A stretch of DNA of 17,000 nt from Rhodocollybia butyracea (GCA_015501585.1 JADNRY010001102.1:1-17000), one strand, 5' to 3'; counted from the stretch's first letter, positions 1 to 9,726 are shown. Made by a program: numbers and translations. The notes: generated by a model from the sequence alone, not told the origin.

Positions 1-270
1 CGATGGAGGTGTTAAAAGGAAAAGGGACGATGAGTGCCCGAACGTACCGAAAAAAGTTGCCAAACATCTAACTTGAATATCACGTCAAAAAGTAGCGGGA
101 AACGCGAGGGATATTAATGGCAGCATCGATAACTAAAACGCTAAGTTTATTGGCGATTTCCTGTAACTCTATTCGCATGTCTGAGCAATGCAACGTCACG
201 AACAATATATCACGAGGTACAGCTTCGTTCTTTCACTTTGTTACAAGAAACCTTCGACCAGACAGAGACA

Positions 271-1388
271 ATGTCTACTTTACACCTCATCGTCAAAGCG
301 TTCAAGAGCGGGAACCACGACTCAGCTGTGTGTTTCCTGAAGGAATTCCGCCAGTATTGGGTAAACTAACAGTTCTCAAAATCCGCATCGAAGAGTATTC
401 GATTTCAAACCTTCAACACTTCGTACGTCTCTTGCCTTATTGATCATGAGGGACAGTAATCACAAAGTGCTGTAGAATGGTATTTTGAACGATAACCTTG
501 CAATTTTACACATGTACTGCAATGCACACATAACAAATCGTGAGCTTATTGTTTTTATTGCTTGACCCACTTACACCTCTCCATAGTTGATGCTGGCATG
601 CAATTACTCGCAACATTGAAGAACTTACCGATTCGAGTTCCTCAGTTAACAGAATTTCAACTACAACTCCCTTCGGTAATGCTTGGTGGAAGCGACGACG
701 CATTGCGTTTACTATTGGACGCGGAATCATTCAGTTTTCCACGAACACGTCGTCTCGGTCTAATCTCGCACAATGAGGAAGTCGATGGCCTAGCTTTCGT
801 CAACCAACACAAACTACTTGACACGCTAACATACATTTGGGACGGTTTGGATCCTCCATCAAATTTTCATTCAACACTTACACCATTTCCGGGGCTCACT
901 ATTGGACGTTGAAGCATTACTCAACTTCACACCACAAAACATCGAATCCCTGGACATTTGTTTATGGCACGTTCAGCGGCTCACGAATATACTTCCACAA
1001 CTATTGACGTTGAAGTTCTTGACCGTTTTGACCATTCGAGACTTTATCGTCATAAATCCAGAACTAACTCTTAATTTGTTCCCAGCTGATCAAATTCCTG
1101 CCTATGTATGTCTCACTGAAACAACGACAACAAGTGACTGACGCTTGACAGGAACTACTTCTGATAATCCGACGTGCTCTGCCTCATATGTGGTCTTTAT
1201 CAACTTTGACGATTACGAGGCAGATTCACCTCTGCTTGCCTTCAAGGGTTCTTCTTTCCAGAATACTTTTGCCTTTCATTAACGAACCACTGCCAGTGCT
1301 TCGAAGAGATATAACAAGGTCCAGGACAACGGAAATTATTTTCCGAACCGCGAGGTGCAACCGCGTTAGTATCTTCGTCTACTTTTAG
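271..1388 (+). CDS. Leucine-rich (F-box/LRR-like) protein, frames broken
   Basis: Not firmly identified. The translated pieces are rich in regularly spaced leucines (LTVLKIRIEEYSISNLQHF near 380-430, LTHLHLSI at 562, ESLDICLWHVQRLTNILPQL near 947, MWSLSTLTIT at 1188), the pattern of the LRR half of fungal F-box proteins. No F-box is visible. The best-supported splice is an intron at 1106-1151 (GTATGT...CAG), which joins two open frames in phase 0 and carries the reading on to the stop at 1386-1388. Elsewhere the frame breaks: after residues LLPY at about 440, where a roughly 120-nt gap precedes LTHLHL, and at the G4 run near 893. The start is uncertain: an ATG at 271 opens a frame (MSTLHLIVKAFKSG) that must shift to join the next block, and an ATG at 117 is in the frame of the LTVLKI block. 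It may be a decayed gene or one with sequence errors. The LRR-like character is moderately sure; the F-box family is inference. Confidence 0.38.
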
Positions 1389-1674
1389 AATACATTTTAC
1401 ATTCTACATATACTCTGTCAATGTAACCCCTCGGTCAATTATATCATCGACAACTTCGCGATGAGAGCGCTGAGAAACAAATCCTTTCCATCAGCAAGCT
1501 ACGTCAGAGGAGCCCCGAAGGGGATCACTAGTTAAACCTTTTGGATTCTTTGGGCCATGTGCAACTGGCACGTGTTACAGTCCTTTAGCTGAGCTGAGCT
1601 TTAATATAATAAGTTCACCAATCTGAGGTCCTTTGCATTGTCCTTTCTACATCATTGAACGAACGTTCAGCTTA
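1389..1674 (+). promoter_or_regulatory. Intergenic region / promoter of the Rap1-like gene
   Basis: No gene is visible here. A CCCC-GAA-GGGG hairpin lies at 1513-1523. A palindromic CACGTG E-box sits at 1569-1574, about 100 bp before the ATG at 1675. An AT-rich TATA-like stretch (TTAATATAATAAG) lies around 1600-1612. This arrangement fits a fungal core promoter, but its activity is inferred. Confidence 0.4.
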
Positions 1675-3739
1675 ATGAACGCCTTCGCAGCCGCCGGGCT
1701 TTCGAAAGTTGGCGATTCGCGTAAATCCAATATAGAGGACCCTGAGCTCGAGGCTGCTGATGAATCGTTAGTGATCCAAATTTTTCTCTTCTTTGTCCAT
1801 AAGCATCTCATTTTTGCAGACAATTCCTTCCTCCTCGATTAATGCGTCGCGATTATCGCTCCCCGAATGAGCCTCACAGTCCTTCAGATCAGTCTTCTTT
1901 CCAGTCGAACGCTTTTAACGTTCCCACATCGCATACTTCTTCTCAAACACCCGATTCATCTCGCGAAAACACCGCTGAACCCTCTTATGCACAGCAGAAT
2001 GTGCATCATCCTTCTCAGCAGATGCCTATGGCTCCATCTTTTGGGCAGCCTGGTCCTGTGTTGCCTTCTCCGTTTCCTTTCGACCAGCAGCTTTTGCCTC
2101 AGATCATTTCCAATCCCATCCAAAGTCAGAATTTCCTCATGGCCCTGGCAGATGTATATAGAAACAATATGCAGAACAATATGCAGATGAATTTTTCCGC
2201 CAGCACCAACGTTACACAGGCCCAACCGCTTCACAGTGGAAGCAACTTGGGCCCTTCATCAGCAGTCAAAGTCGAGGAGTCCTCTGGAAATGTATGGCAC
2301 TCTTCTGAACCCCGAACTCTTCATCGTCTTCACAGAAAGGCAAGCGAAGAGCAGCTTCTCCAGATTCCGCCAATGCCTTGTCTTCTCGCAAAGGCAAACG
2401 AAAGGCGATCTCGCCTTCTCCAGACCATTCTCTTTCGAATCCACCTGACGAGATACTCACACGAAATGGAAAGAGCCTTGTCTTTTTTGTTCAAGTGGAC
2501 CTCAGTCAAAGACATGACCTTGTTAATAAAATCAAAGTGAGTAAAACTTAATCAGTAAATAACCTTTTGTGCTAAATACATATACATCAGAAACATGGTG
2601 GGATTATTACGCCCGATCACAACGTCGCAGATTTTTCTATCCTTTCCCCAAAATCCAAAACATTCTCAGCATTATTCAAAGCAGTCAAGGGCCCTGCTAT
2701 CTCGACCACGTTCATCCATGATTGCGTTGAAAAAGGAAGGCTACTTCATATTGGTCTTACTTCCAAATATCTTGTGGAAGCTCCCCGAAAGTTGACCAGA
2801 CAGTCGTCGGACAGTTTTCGTACAAAAGAAGAAAACAAAGCTTGAAGCTAGGTCTATCGAAGAGCATACCCAAACAAAGAAACCAAAGTTTGAAACTGCA
2901 CGAGTGGTTAAGGTGGAACCAGCAGTGGTCAAAAAGCGAGTCGCGTCTGCCCACAAGCCTGCATCTGCCGAGCTTAAAGCACAGAAATATATTCCGAGTT
3001 ATCCACCTTCACCTCCTCCTCCTCCTGAAAGCAGTAGGATTCTGTGGAATAGCGGAAAATACCAATACACTGCTTCGGAACGCGAATACGTTGGCACCCT
3101 TGTTAAATGTTTGTTTGAGCGGGATCATCAGATGAGCATGACAGAGATTGCCAAACACCTCCATCGAAAGGTAAATATCTTCTCTTAAATGGGTTGGGAC
3201 TTAGTTCTCATTTTTGGTTCAAAGATGCCGCACCATCCACTAAGGTCCTGGGAGACGACGCTGACCGGACAACTACGCGAAGTCGTCGACCTGGCACGCA
3301 AGCGAGCCGGAATAGCTTTCCGAAAAAAGCAGTACAATGAAGAGAGATGTGGTAGACAACAACCTGCCGCTTCGAGCTCCTCTGAAGTTGCTCATAAATC
3401 TGCGAAACGACCAAAGCTGGACGCAGAAGATTCGATGGGACGAGATTTTGGTCAGGTCAATGTGGAAGATCCAGAGGAACGAGATCTTCGTTTTGTTACT
3501 CAATTTTTCACCGGAGGCGGAGCAGAAGGGATCGACGAAGACGATGACGAAAACAGATCTGAACTGTGGGTACGTCTGCATGAACAGGTAAGTGCAGTTA
3601 TAGCTTCTTATAGCAATTGTTGATGTCTGTTCAGGCCAAATGGCGAACATCCAGTTCATGGGAAGAGTTCTACGAAGAGCATCATGAGGAGATTAAGCGC
3701 CGTTTTGGTGAAATAATGGGCCAGGAAACAGAAGAGTAG
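1675..3739 (+). CDS. BRCT + Myb-like protein, probable Rap1-type telomere protein
   Basis: Exons: 1675-1766, 1820-2291, 2336-2536, 2591 to about 3170, 3225-3587 and 3635-3739. Introns are 44-54 nt. The intron at 1767-1819 has a GTTAGT donor and joins MNAFAAAGLSKVGDSRKS... in phase to the next exon. The first 190 or so residues are a Q/S/P-rich low-complexity region, followed by basic KGKRR and KGKRK motifs. A BRCT domain follows (KSLVFFVQVDLSQRHDLVNK, KHGGIITPDHNVADFSILS, FIHDCVEKGRLL). After a K-rich linker and a P-rich patch comes a Myb-like segment (YTASEREYVGTLVKCLF, then MPHHPLRSWETTL) resembling the Rap1 Myb, an acidic stretch, and a W-rich tail. BRCT followed by Myb is the Rap1 order; Rap1 is a shelterin-type telomere protein in the nucleus. 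A single frame offset near the T4 run at 2815-2818 separates BRCT from linker; an unusual GTCTTA intron starting at 2754 is an alternative. BRCT is fairly sure; the Rap1 name is inference. Confidence 0.62.
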
Positions 3740-3813
3740 CTGAATCTTGCGAAGTATTCTTATTTCCGTATTTTTGATATCACATTATGAGCTTCCGCAC
3801 TATAACATAAAGA

Positions 3814-4437
3814 TTATGATGATTGAGAAGGTGGGCTCAAGTCTAGTGGCCTTTTCAAAAACTTGTTGCGCTGCTCGTCTGACAATATCTTCTCTCCCGT
3901 CCCTGTAAATGCTCCTACTCTGTCGAAGATGCCCACAGTGGTGCCGAGGAATGCACAACCTCCGATAGCAACCGGTAATGAACGGGCTTGAGAAACCAGT
4001 ATTAGGGTGTTTTAACAAGCGAACTTTCCGGATAACATACCCCGTATTCCAGCTAGGAAACCCGCTGCACAAGCACCTGCTGCTCCGTTGAGGGGATCCT
4101 CCGTCTGACGCAAGTTTGCGACTGTAGCCTCGGTGAACGCAAACGCAGCGCCCATTGCCGCTAGAACAAATTCAGAACGATCTAAATGAACCTGAAGAGA
4201 AATCAGAGTGTACCAAAAAATGTAATTGTGCCTCCAGTTCGAGTGAACACACCAGCGGCTCCAGCTGAATGTTGTCCAAGAGCATTTTGAAGAGTGCTAT
4301 AAACAAGTCCAAGTGATCCTGTCGTAAAACCTTGTCCATAAACATCCAAAGATTAATTTCAAACAACACAGACCAGCTTGCAGGCCAAGTTTTGTGGCAT
4401 TGTTTAATGCCGGTTTTGGCTCAAAGCTGTCTGGCAT
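3814..4437 (-). CDS. Mitochondrial complex I subunit, NDUFA11 / NUO-21.3b type (Tim17 family)
   Basis: Accessory membrane subunit of NADH:ubiquinone oxidoreductase in the mitochondrial inner membrane. Four exons on the minus strand: 4437-4374, 4330-4214, 4160-4041 and 3986-3814, separated by introns of 43, 53 and 54 nt. All phases agree, giving 157 residues with no frame break. The protein starts MPDSFEPKPALNNATKLGL. It contains Tim17/22/23-type glycine-rich membrane helices (GFTTGSLGLVYSTLQNALG, AAMGAAFAFTEATVANLR) and the diagnostic block RQTEDPLNGAAGACAAGFLA, followed by LPVAIGGCAFLGTTVGIFD. The R-x-x-x-D-P-x-N motif followed by a Gly/Ala-rich helix is typical of NDUFA11 homologues. The start codon faces the EED gene 72 bp away. 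The stop lies 74 bp from the convergent Rap1-like gene. Other Tim17-family proteins (TIM17, TIM22, TIM23) are less likely because of that block and the short length. Confidence 0.87.
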
Positions 4438-4509
4438 GACGGAAAGAAGGAAGATTAGATTTCTCACGTTACGACTTATTGCTCACTTCTATGTCCTACA
4501 CCGAAAATT
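4438..4509. promoter_or_regulatory. Compact bidirectional promoter, NDUFA11 / EED
   Basis: Only 72 bp separate the two divergent start codons (4437 on minus, 4510 on plus), so the 5' UTRs and core promoters must be very short or overlap the neighbouring gene. No clear TATA box is visible. The shared-promoter reading is inferred from geometry. Confidence 0.5.
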
Positions 4510-6363
4510 ATGTCCGATTCTCAACCATGGTTCGAAAATCTTCGAAAACCGCATCCTTTTATTCATCAGACAAGGATAGACCTGGTAATAGTTCTACTAT
4601 ATCACTGAACGACTCTCATCCACGTTCATAGCCTCAGAAGGATAGAATAGTAAACATCGCTCCGTTTCCTGAAGCTTGGACAAGTAGCACCAGCTATTCC
4701 AGTATCTGGAGTTCTGTAAATCTCTTTGACGTGGAACTCGGTGAACGCCTCGTGACGGAAACGGTAGACGCGGTTGAGTGGAATACGATGATCAACAAAT
4801 TCAAAACTGCTCTTGCTGTAGCTGGAGAACAGAATATATATATTATCTGGCCTTTTAGTTCAACGCGTCCCATCCAGATTGTCCTCCCTGAGGTTTCTAA
4901 ACCCAAACACCGGTTACAGCCAAAAGCAAAGGCTAACATTGCCTGGGCTTTGAGTCCAGATAAACCATACCGTCCTTTGTTGGTCTTCACCTGGGACAGA
5001 CAGATCTACATTCTCGATGCTTACACTGGTTTAGTAGAAGGATGTCTTCGTGGTCATGGTGGAGTATGTGCGAGCCGTGATGTCCTATTACATCTTTTCT
5101 TGACCACTTTTCCATCCAGGAGATAACCTCAATTGTCGTGCATCCTTCTGCTGCCAACATGTTTTGTACGACATCGCGAGATCTAACCTCCAGAATCTAC
5201 GATCTTACAAGACCGCCTAATCAGAAGCCAAATAATCCTCATCAGCCACCTTTGAAAACTCCTAGTCTTGCGGGACCTGCTCATGGGCTTGATGTGGCTG
5301 ACGAAGGGACAGGGATAGGAAGATGTGTCCTTGTACTTAGAGGTAATCGTTCTGGAGGCCACAAAGGGGAAGTGCTAGGCGCAGTAGGTGTTGAGATATT
5401 GTGATGTTGCTTTATCTAACAAGCTACTTAGGCATTTCATTCTGCTCTCCCAGTCATAGCCACTTGCGGTGTCCGTCAAATTTGCATGAATCACAGCTCA
5501 GTTGAATCGCTGATGCACATCTAGATGGATCGTACAGTAAAAATCTGGCATATTCCTCACTTTTCGAAAAGGACTGAGCAAAGGCTCCTCCAAGAAGACA
5601 AGCCACTGTTTTCCAGTACAATGATTCATAAAGCGAGGATATTGAGTGTGAGCTGGTTGACTGGTGATATCTTACTCACCCACAGTGCCTCCTCAAAAGT
5701 CTCTCCAGCTTCAGTTCGAGCTACAAGTCTGGAGTCAGACCTAGACTCCCCAGAGGATGAGCCTGGGACTTGTACATTGTGGAAGTGGCTCAGCTCAAGC
5801 AGATTTTTCCCTCCTGGATGGAACGAAGATATTTACAACCGACAACAGCGGTTGCGAGGATTTGGATCGGTAAGCGTTTGTTATTTTGTACAATTTTCTA
5901 AGCTCATATTATGATCTAGGATTATCAAGAATCATGCAAGTAACTGTTTGTTGATGATAATATCTACTTTCATTCAACAGTTTTCTTCAGCTTCATTCCG
6001 AATCCTCGCGAATTACCACTTTCCGGCGCAGCCAAGTCAATATACCATCCACGTTCTCTCTGGCTGCACCAGGGGGCCTTTTCTTTTGTTCCTTTACTCT
6101 GGATCTCGCTTTCTTACCCTTGTCGATGTTTCCCTGTTCAAACCTTGTCCCCGCAGCCTCGCTGGTGGCCGGAAAATGGAAAGATGGACCCTGTGATGAA
6201 GAAACACATGAGTGAAGAAGACGGCCAATTACGAGGCTGGAACATTGAGCTTGACGATCAGGATAGTGGACGTTTGGAAACCTGTGCTATGCTTGCAGGT
6301 GGTAGGCTGATAATTGCAGGAGGGACTGAGGGTTCTCTGTGGTTCTGGGTGGACAAATCTTGA
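4510..6363 (+). CDS. WD40 protein, Polycomb EED/ESC homologue (PRC2 subunit)
   Basis: EED is the WD40 subunit of Polycomb repressive complex 2, which binds H3K27me3 and activates the EZH2-type methyltransferase in the nucleus. Exons: 4510-4584, 4632-5063, 5120-5383, 5432-5470, 5525-5869, 5920-5935 and 5991-6363; the 16-nt exon is followed by a GC-AG intron (5936-5990). The start is set by MSDSQPWFENLRKPHP, which splices in phase to PQKDRIVNIAPFPEAW. WD-repeat signatures are LVEGCLRGHGG...ITSIVVHP, SRDLTSRIYDL, GGHKGEVLGAAFHSALP, ATCGMDRTVKIWHIP and, at the C-terminus, GRLIIAGGTEGSLWFWV. The GHxxEVL...FH...CGMDxxVKIW block is typical of EED. Near 6128-6156 the frame must shift by one base to connect VDVSLFKP with PQPRWWPENGKMDP. 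The total is about 500 residues, longer than animal EED. A generic WD40 protein is the main alternative. A SET-domain partner should lie elsewhere in the genome. Confidence 0.78.
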
Positions 6364-6554
6364 CGGGTATAGCGGGTAGCTGAGCTTCTCTAGAGATATT
6401 CACAAGTACTGTCGAAAATTTTAGATCTGGTCGTGGAATACGAAGCAGAGAGTGTCAGCTGAGCGACAATCACACTTGTGCACGGTCCGGACATAATCTT
6501 CAGTTGCATATAAGATGCATATAGACTACTACTGATTTTCCGCGTTTATCGAGA
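6364..6554 (+). promoter_or_regulatory. Promoter region of L-rhamnose dehydrogenase gene
   Basis: A TATAA box lies at 6509-6513, 42 bp before the ATG, inside one of two copies of TGCATATA (6505-6512 and 6516-6523). A CGG-T-CCG palindrome at 6483-6489 resembles a binding site for a Zn2Cys6 fungal regulator. The TATA position is convincing; the regulator site is inference. Confidence 0.5.
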
Positions 6555-7831
6555 ATGGCTTTGGTACAAAACAAAGTAGTGGTCATTACAGGCGCGTCTA
6601 GAGGAATTGGGCGATCCTGGTGCGCTTCAGCAGGCTCATTACCAGAGTCAAAGCAATAGATTCATTGATAACTTCGAACACAGTGCTCAAGAGTTTGCAA
6701 AGCATGGGGCTACCGGTTTTCTTTTACATTACTACGGTGATGCAGTAACCGAGGCGGAAATCCAGTCACTGAAACAAGAGATTATCGATGGAGGCAGCCA
6801 CCGTAAAGTTGAAATCGTTCCTGGCGATATCGCAGATCCAAAGACGTCCACAAGTGTACATACTCTTTCCAAATAGGCATATTCAGAACACTGACTCGGA
6901 TTGGACCTAGATCGTATCGAAAGCGGTTGAGGCTTTCGGAAGAATTGACGTGCTTGTTTCTAACGCAGGTTTGTGCGCCTGCACTTTTGTCTGCATCAGA
7001 TGGGTAAAAATCCTGGATCATTGTAAGGCATTTGCCCATTCGCAGAGTTTTTTGACGATGCCACATGCTACTTGGGAACGGACGAGACAGGTGTTTTTGA
7101 TCCTTCTACTGCGTGCACTTTCTTATCTCTCTGAACTTACAGGTTAACCTGGATGGATCGTTCTATGTCACTCAAGGTTGGTCGATACTTGGTCTGACTT
7201 TGTGCACTCACTAGGTATATTTTATCTAGCCGTCGCGAAACAAATGAAAGCTCAAAGTCCACAAGGAGGCGCGATTATTGGCATTGCGTCCATTTCTGCC
7301 CTCGTGGGCGGGGAATTCCAAGTGTAAGTCTTATATTTTGACCAGTAACAAACCTGAATAGTCTCCCACGATAGCCATTATACTCCTACAAAGGGTATTC
7401 TTTTTGGCATACGCCTTCGATTTGATACTTACAGGTTTCGTAGCCGGTATTCTTTCCATGATGCAGAGTTGTGCAGGTAAGTTCTTGAAATGTTGAGAAC
7501 GCTACCCTCGATATCGATGTTTCGTATTGTAGTCGCGTTGGGAAAGTATGGGATCCGTGCCAACGCTGTGCTGCCTGGAACCATCGCCACCGACATCAAT
7601 AAGGAAGATCTATCTGACTCGGTCAAGAGAGAGGGTATGATTGCGCGAACTTGCCTGGGTAGACTCGGACAGCCAGATGATATTGCTGGCCCTGTTGTAT
7701 TCCTTGCAAGGTATGTAGATGTGCTGCCATTTCAGTTTCTTGGCTTATGCAAGGCATCCAGCGATCTCGCAAAGTACATCACCGGAAGTTCTTTGCTTGT
7801 AGATGGCGGGCTTTTTGTCAACTTGCAATGA
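6555..7831 (+). CDS. LRA1: L-rhamnose 1-dehydrogenase (SDR family)
   Basis: First enzyme of the non-phosphorylating fungal L-rhamnose pathway, oxidising L-rhamnose to rhamnonolactone with NAD(P)+ in the cytosol. Ten exons: 6555-6619, 6684-6855, 6911-6968, 7028-7090, 7143-7176, 7230-7323, 7375-7394 (20 nt), 7444-7476 (33 nt), 7533-7710 and 7762-7831, with introns of 49-64 nt. The SDR hallmarks are all present: cofactor loop TGASRGIG, NAG(I), catalytic Ser in ASISALVGG, and YTPTK (Tyr-x-x-x-Lys). The block NAVLPGTIATDINKEDLSD and the C-terminus SLLVDGGLFVNLQ are characteristic of L-rhamnose dehydrogenases. The frame changes inside exon 4 at the T6 run 7048-7053: NAGICPFAEF before it and LTMPHATWERTRQVNLDG after it are both clearly SDR, so one T is surplus. 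No other rhamnose-pathway gene is adjacent. The family is very sure; sugar specificity is less so. Confidence 0.84.
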
Positions 7832-8151
7832 GGCAACTTCAAGCTGTATATTAGTTTCTATTTGAATAACACAATATTTGCGACCCGCTATTCCACAGCG
7901 CTTTTCTTGAAAGTTTACCTGCAACCTTCAACGATCTCTCCGTATCTCTCAGTATCCTCGTTCAAAGCACCGGTCGATCCGAGATATCTTTTGAAGAATG
8001 GTTGTGATCTCGATGTGCAAGATACACTGTGCAGGGGTTATTATTGAACGAGTGTCGCGTTGTGACTGAGGTGGAGAGCTGTTGAAGGCCGACGGCGCCA
8101 ATATGAAGTTCCGCATGCGATAATGAAGCGCGCGCTTAGCCAGTCTTTCTC
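7832..8151. other. Intergenic region between LRA1 and the PRKRIP1-type gene
   Basis: This holds the 3' flank of the rhamnose dehydrogenase gene and the promoter of the next one. A 61-codon open frame at 7862-8047 shows no domain, splice or composition support and is probably chance. A GC-rich patch (GGCCGACGGCGCC) lies around 8087-8099. No TATA box or RNA gene is evident. Confidence 0.4.
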
Positions 8152-8786
8152 ATGTCCTCACAACCTTCAGATACGATTGCACCGGTGAATCGCCACAATC
8201 TAACTGCAGTAGAACGGCAGCGAGCCCAGCTCGAAAAGCTGCTGAAGGATCCTACGAAAAATGCATACGTTCCACCTCCACCCAAAGAAAAGACGATTCG
8301 TCCTGCTCGGGAGATGATGAAGAACGTGCAGGGTTCTAGTGCCGGTGCTGGGAGTGGTGAATTTCACGTCTACAAAGCAAGTAGACGGAGGGAATATGAA
8401 AGGCTCGCGTTGCTTGAAGAGGCGTCACGGAAAGTACGTACGCATGTTCTTCCAACATTTAACTTTTGTACTTAAAAAAAACTTTTGTACAATAGGAGAC
8501 TGAGGATGCCGAGTTCAAACGGAAAAGGGAAGAAACAAGCGCCGTCGCAGAAGCAAAAACTGCAAAGAACCGGGCTAAACGACAGAAGAAGAAGGGCAAG
8601 GGAAAGAAAGCTGGGTCAGGAGACACCGTTTCTTTGTCTTCACGAGGAGGAGATGGGAATGATGTTCCATTGAAGAAGAGAAGATTAGTTAATGGACGTG
8701 AGCTAGTGTTTAGAAAACAAGAGGACGGTGAAGATGGTGAAGATGACGAGTCGGACGAGGATGAACAGGACTCGCCACTACTGTAG
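8152..8786 (+). CDS. PRKRIP1-type splicing factor
   Basis: Homologue of PRKR-interacting protein 1, a small basic coiled-coil protein found in late (C complex) spliceosomes. Two exons, 8152-8433 and 8496-8786, flank an intron with a GTACGT donor. The N-terminus is followed by RQRAQLEKLLKDPTKNAYVP, then the near-invariant family block VQGSSAGAGSGEFHVYKASR and RREYERLALLEEASRK. A long Lys/Arg-rich helix (ETEDAEFKRKREE, KNRAKRQKKKGKGKK) and an acidic tail (EDGEDGEDDESDEDEQD) end at the stop 8784-8786. A second open stretch continues just beyond in another frame to a stop at 8867-8869 (VEIVSSTSIVDAPP...IHEED) and looks coding. Either a 41-nt intron at 8728-8768 removes the acidic tail, or one base is missing near 8771. 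The 3' end converges on the cupin gene. The start at 8152 is the first ATG of the open frame. Confidence 0.85.
8461..8490 (+). repeat. Short direct repeat inside the PRKRIP1-type intron
   Basis: AACTTTTGTAC occurs at 8461-8471 and again at 8480-8490, with an A-rich spacer giving a 19-nt period. It lies inside the intron 8434-8495, just before the acceptor. It looks like a small tandem duplication; no function is apparent. Confidence 0.7.
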
Positions 8787-8925
8787 AAATTGTCTCGAGT
8801 ACAAGCATAGTGGATGCACCACCTGTTCCAGTAGCTGCTCCGAAGATTACAATTCACGAGGAAGACTGAAGAGGCTGCTCAATGTTTGTATAATTACTGT
8901 ATCAATTTAGCTCATCTTCCCTTTA

Positions 8926-9710
8926 CTATTCAAACACTGGAGCCAAATCCTTCGAATCATACCGCACTGGATCAGCACCTATCATCACTGTCGCCCAACG
9001 TGCGGTAGTTGATGCCGGATTCTTCCAAAAGTGCAGACCACCTTTCATGATAACGGAGTCACCGACTCTGGTCAACCTTGTTTCGCTGCCATCTTCCATG
9101 ACGAGAACGAGTTCGCCAGCCACTGCAGCTCGTAGCAGACGTAAATAATAGTTGATATGAGGCGCGTTTCGTCCACTTACGGAGAATGTTGTAATCAACT
9201 GACGACGTTCGATGCTATCCATACACTCAGCATTCTGAACATAAAGAGGCAAAGAAGCAGCCTACATTTGGAGTTACAGCTCCAGCAGAAAGTTCCGTCA
9301 ACTAAATTCTTTGTTATCGATTTGATATTTATATGATTCTCTCAACTAGACCTGTAGGTTGGTCCCTTTACGGGCCACCATGCCAAAGTTCTCTTGTGGG
9401 TCAAATTCTTTTTTGGCTCCATCATCCCTGGTAGAAGCACTGTACTCAGGATGTACTCAGTGGACAGATGATATGAAGTACAAAGTATTGTTAGACCCGG
9501 TAGGAAGTCCGTCGTTGGTCTTCCAAAGTGGGGCAACAGAGGCACCTGGGACGAGAGGGGCCACCTGTTGTAACTCTCAGCTCCAAGTAGTCGGTAAACC
9601 AACAAAAGACTCGCTGTAAATGTGACCTGATTCTCGCTTTGGATACTGCTGATACCTTGAGCGGTATGACCAGTTACGATACGATGTAACGAAGGTAGGT
9701 CACTAGACAT
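8926..9710 (-). CDS. Small cupin-domain protein
   Basis: Six exons on the minus strand: 9710-9627, 9564-9482, 9427-9352, 9301-9266, 9214-9181 and 9122-8926. All phases agree, giving 169 residues with no frame break. The start is MSSDLPSLHRIVTGHTAQG. The order follows fungal stand-alone cupins: an N-terminal RIVTGH strand, VAPLVPGASVAPLWKTNDGL, FGMVARKGTNLQLTELSAG, then cupin motif 1 (TPNHRTSSVDYNILLAGELV, with the H spanning a splice) and motif 2 around GDSVIMKGGLHFWKNP. The C-terminus is WATVMIGADPVRYDSKDLA. His residues in NHRT and GLHFW may bind metal. Such proteins are often annotated only as cupin proteins; some relatives lie in secondary-metabolite clusters, but there is no such context here. 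The substrate is unknown. The gene is convergent with the PRKRIP1-type gene and 141 bp downstream of PEX16 on the same strand. Confidence 0.8.
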
Positions 9711-9726
9711 GATAGTAAAGGAAAAA

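Noticed and set aside
1495..1530. GC-rich hairpin as a possible tRNA or terminator
   Set aside because: No cloverleaf, T-loop or A/B box can be built; only a 4-bp stem with a GAA loop is present.
2754..2814. Possible intron with donor GTCTTA in the BRCT region
   Set aside because: It would restore frame, but the donor is poor and it removes KYLVEAPRK, which looks like a genuine BRCT end; a one-base offset at T4 2815-2818 fits better. Not fully excluded.
3273..3659. 128-codon minus-strand frame opposite the Rap1-like C-terminus
   Set aside because: The plus strand has well-phased introns and a conserved domain pattern; the antisense frame has none.
6122..6156. Possible 35-nt intron in the EED gene
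   Set aside because: Shorter than every other intron here with a weak GTCGAT donor; a single missing base near 6146 joins the two coding blocks more naturally.
7862..8047. 61-codon open frame between LRA1 and the PRKRIP1-type gene
   Set aside because: No domain, no splice partners and no family resemblance; length is expected by chance.
8459..8857. 132-codon minus-strand frame opposite the PRKRIP1-type gene, rich in Ser/Pro/Phe
   Set aside because: Antisense shadow of the Lys/Arg/Glu-rich coding strand; composition is explained by that.
9359..9619. Plus-strand frame opposite the cupin gene
   Set aside because: It overlaps three cupin exons and two introns whose phases agree on the minus strand.
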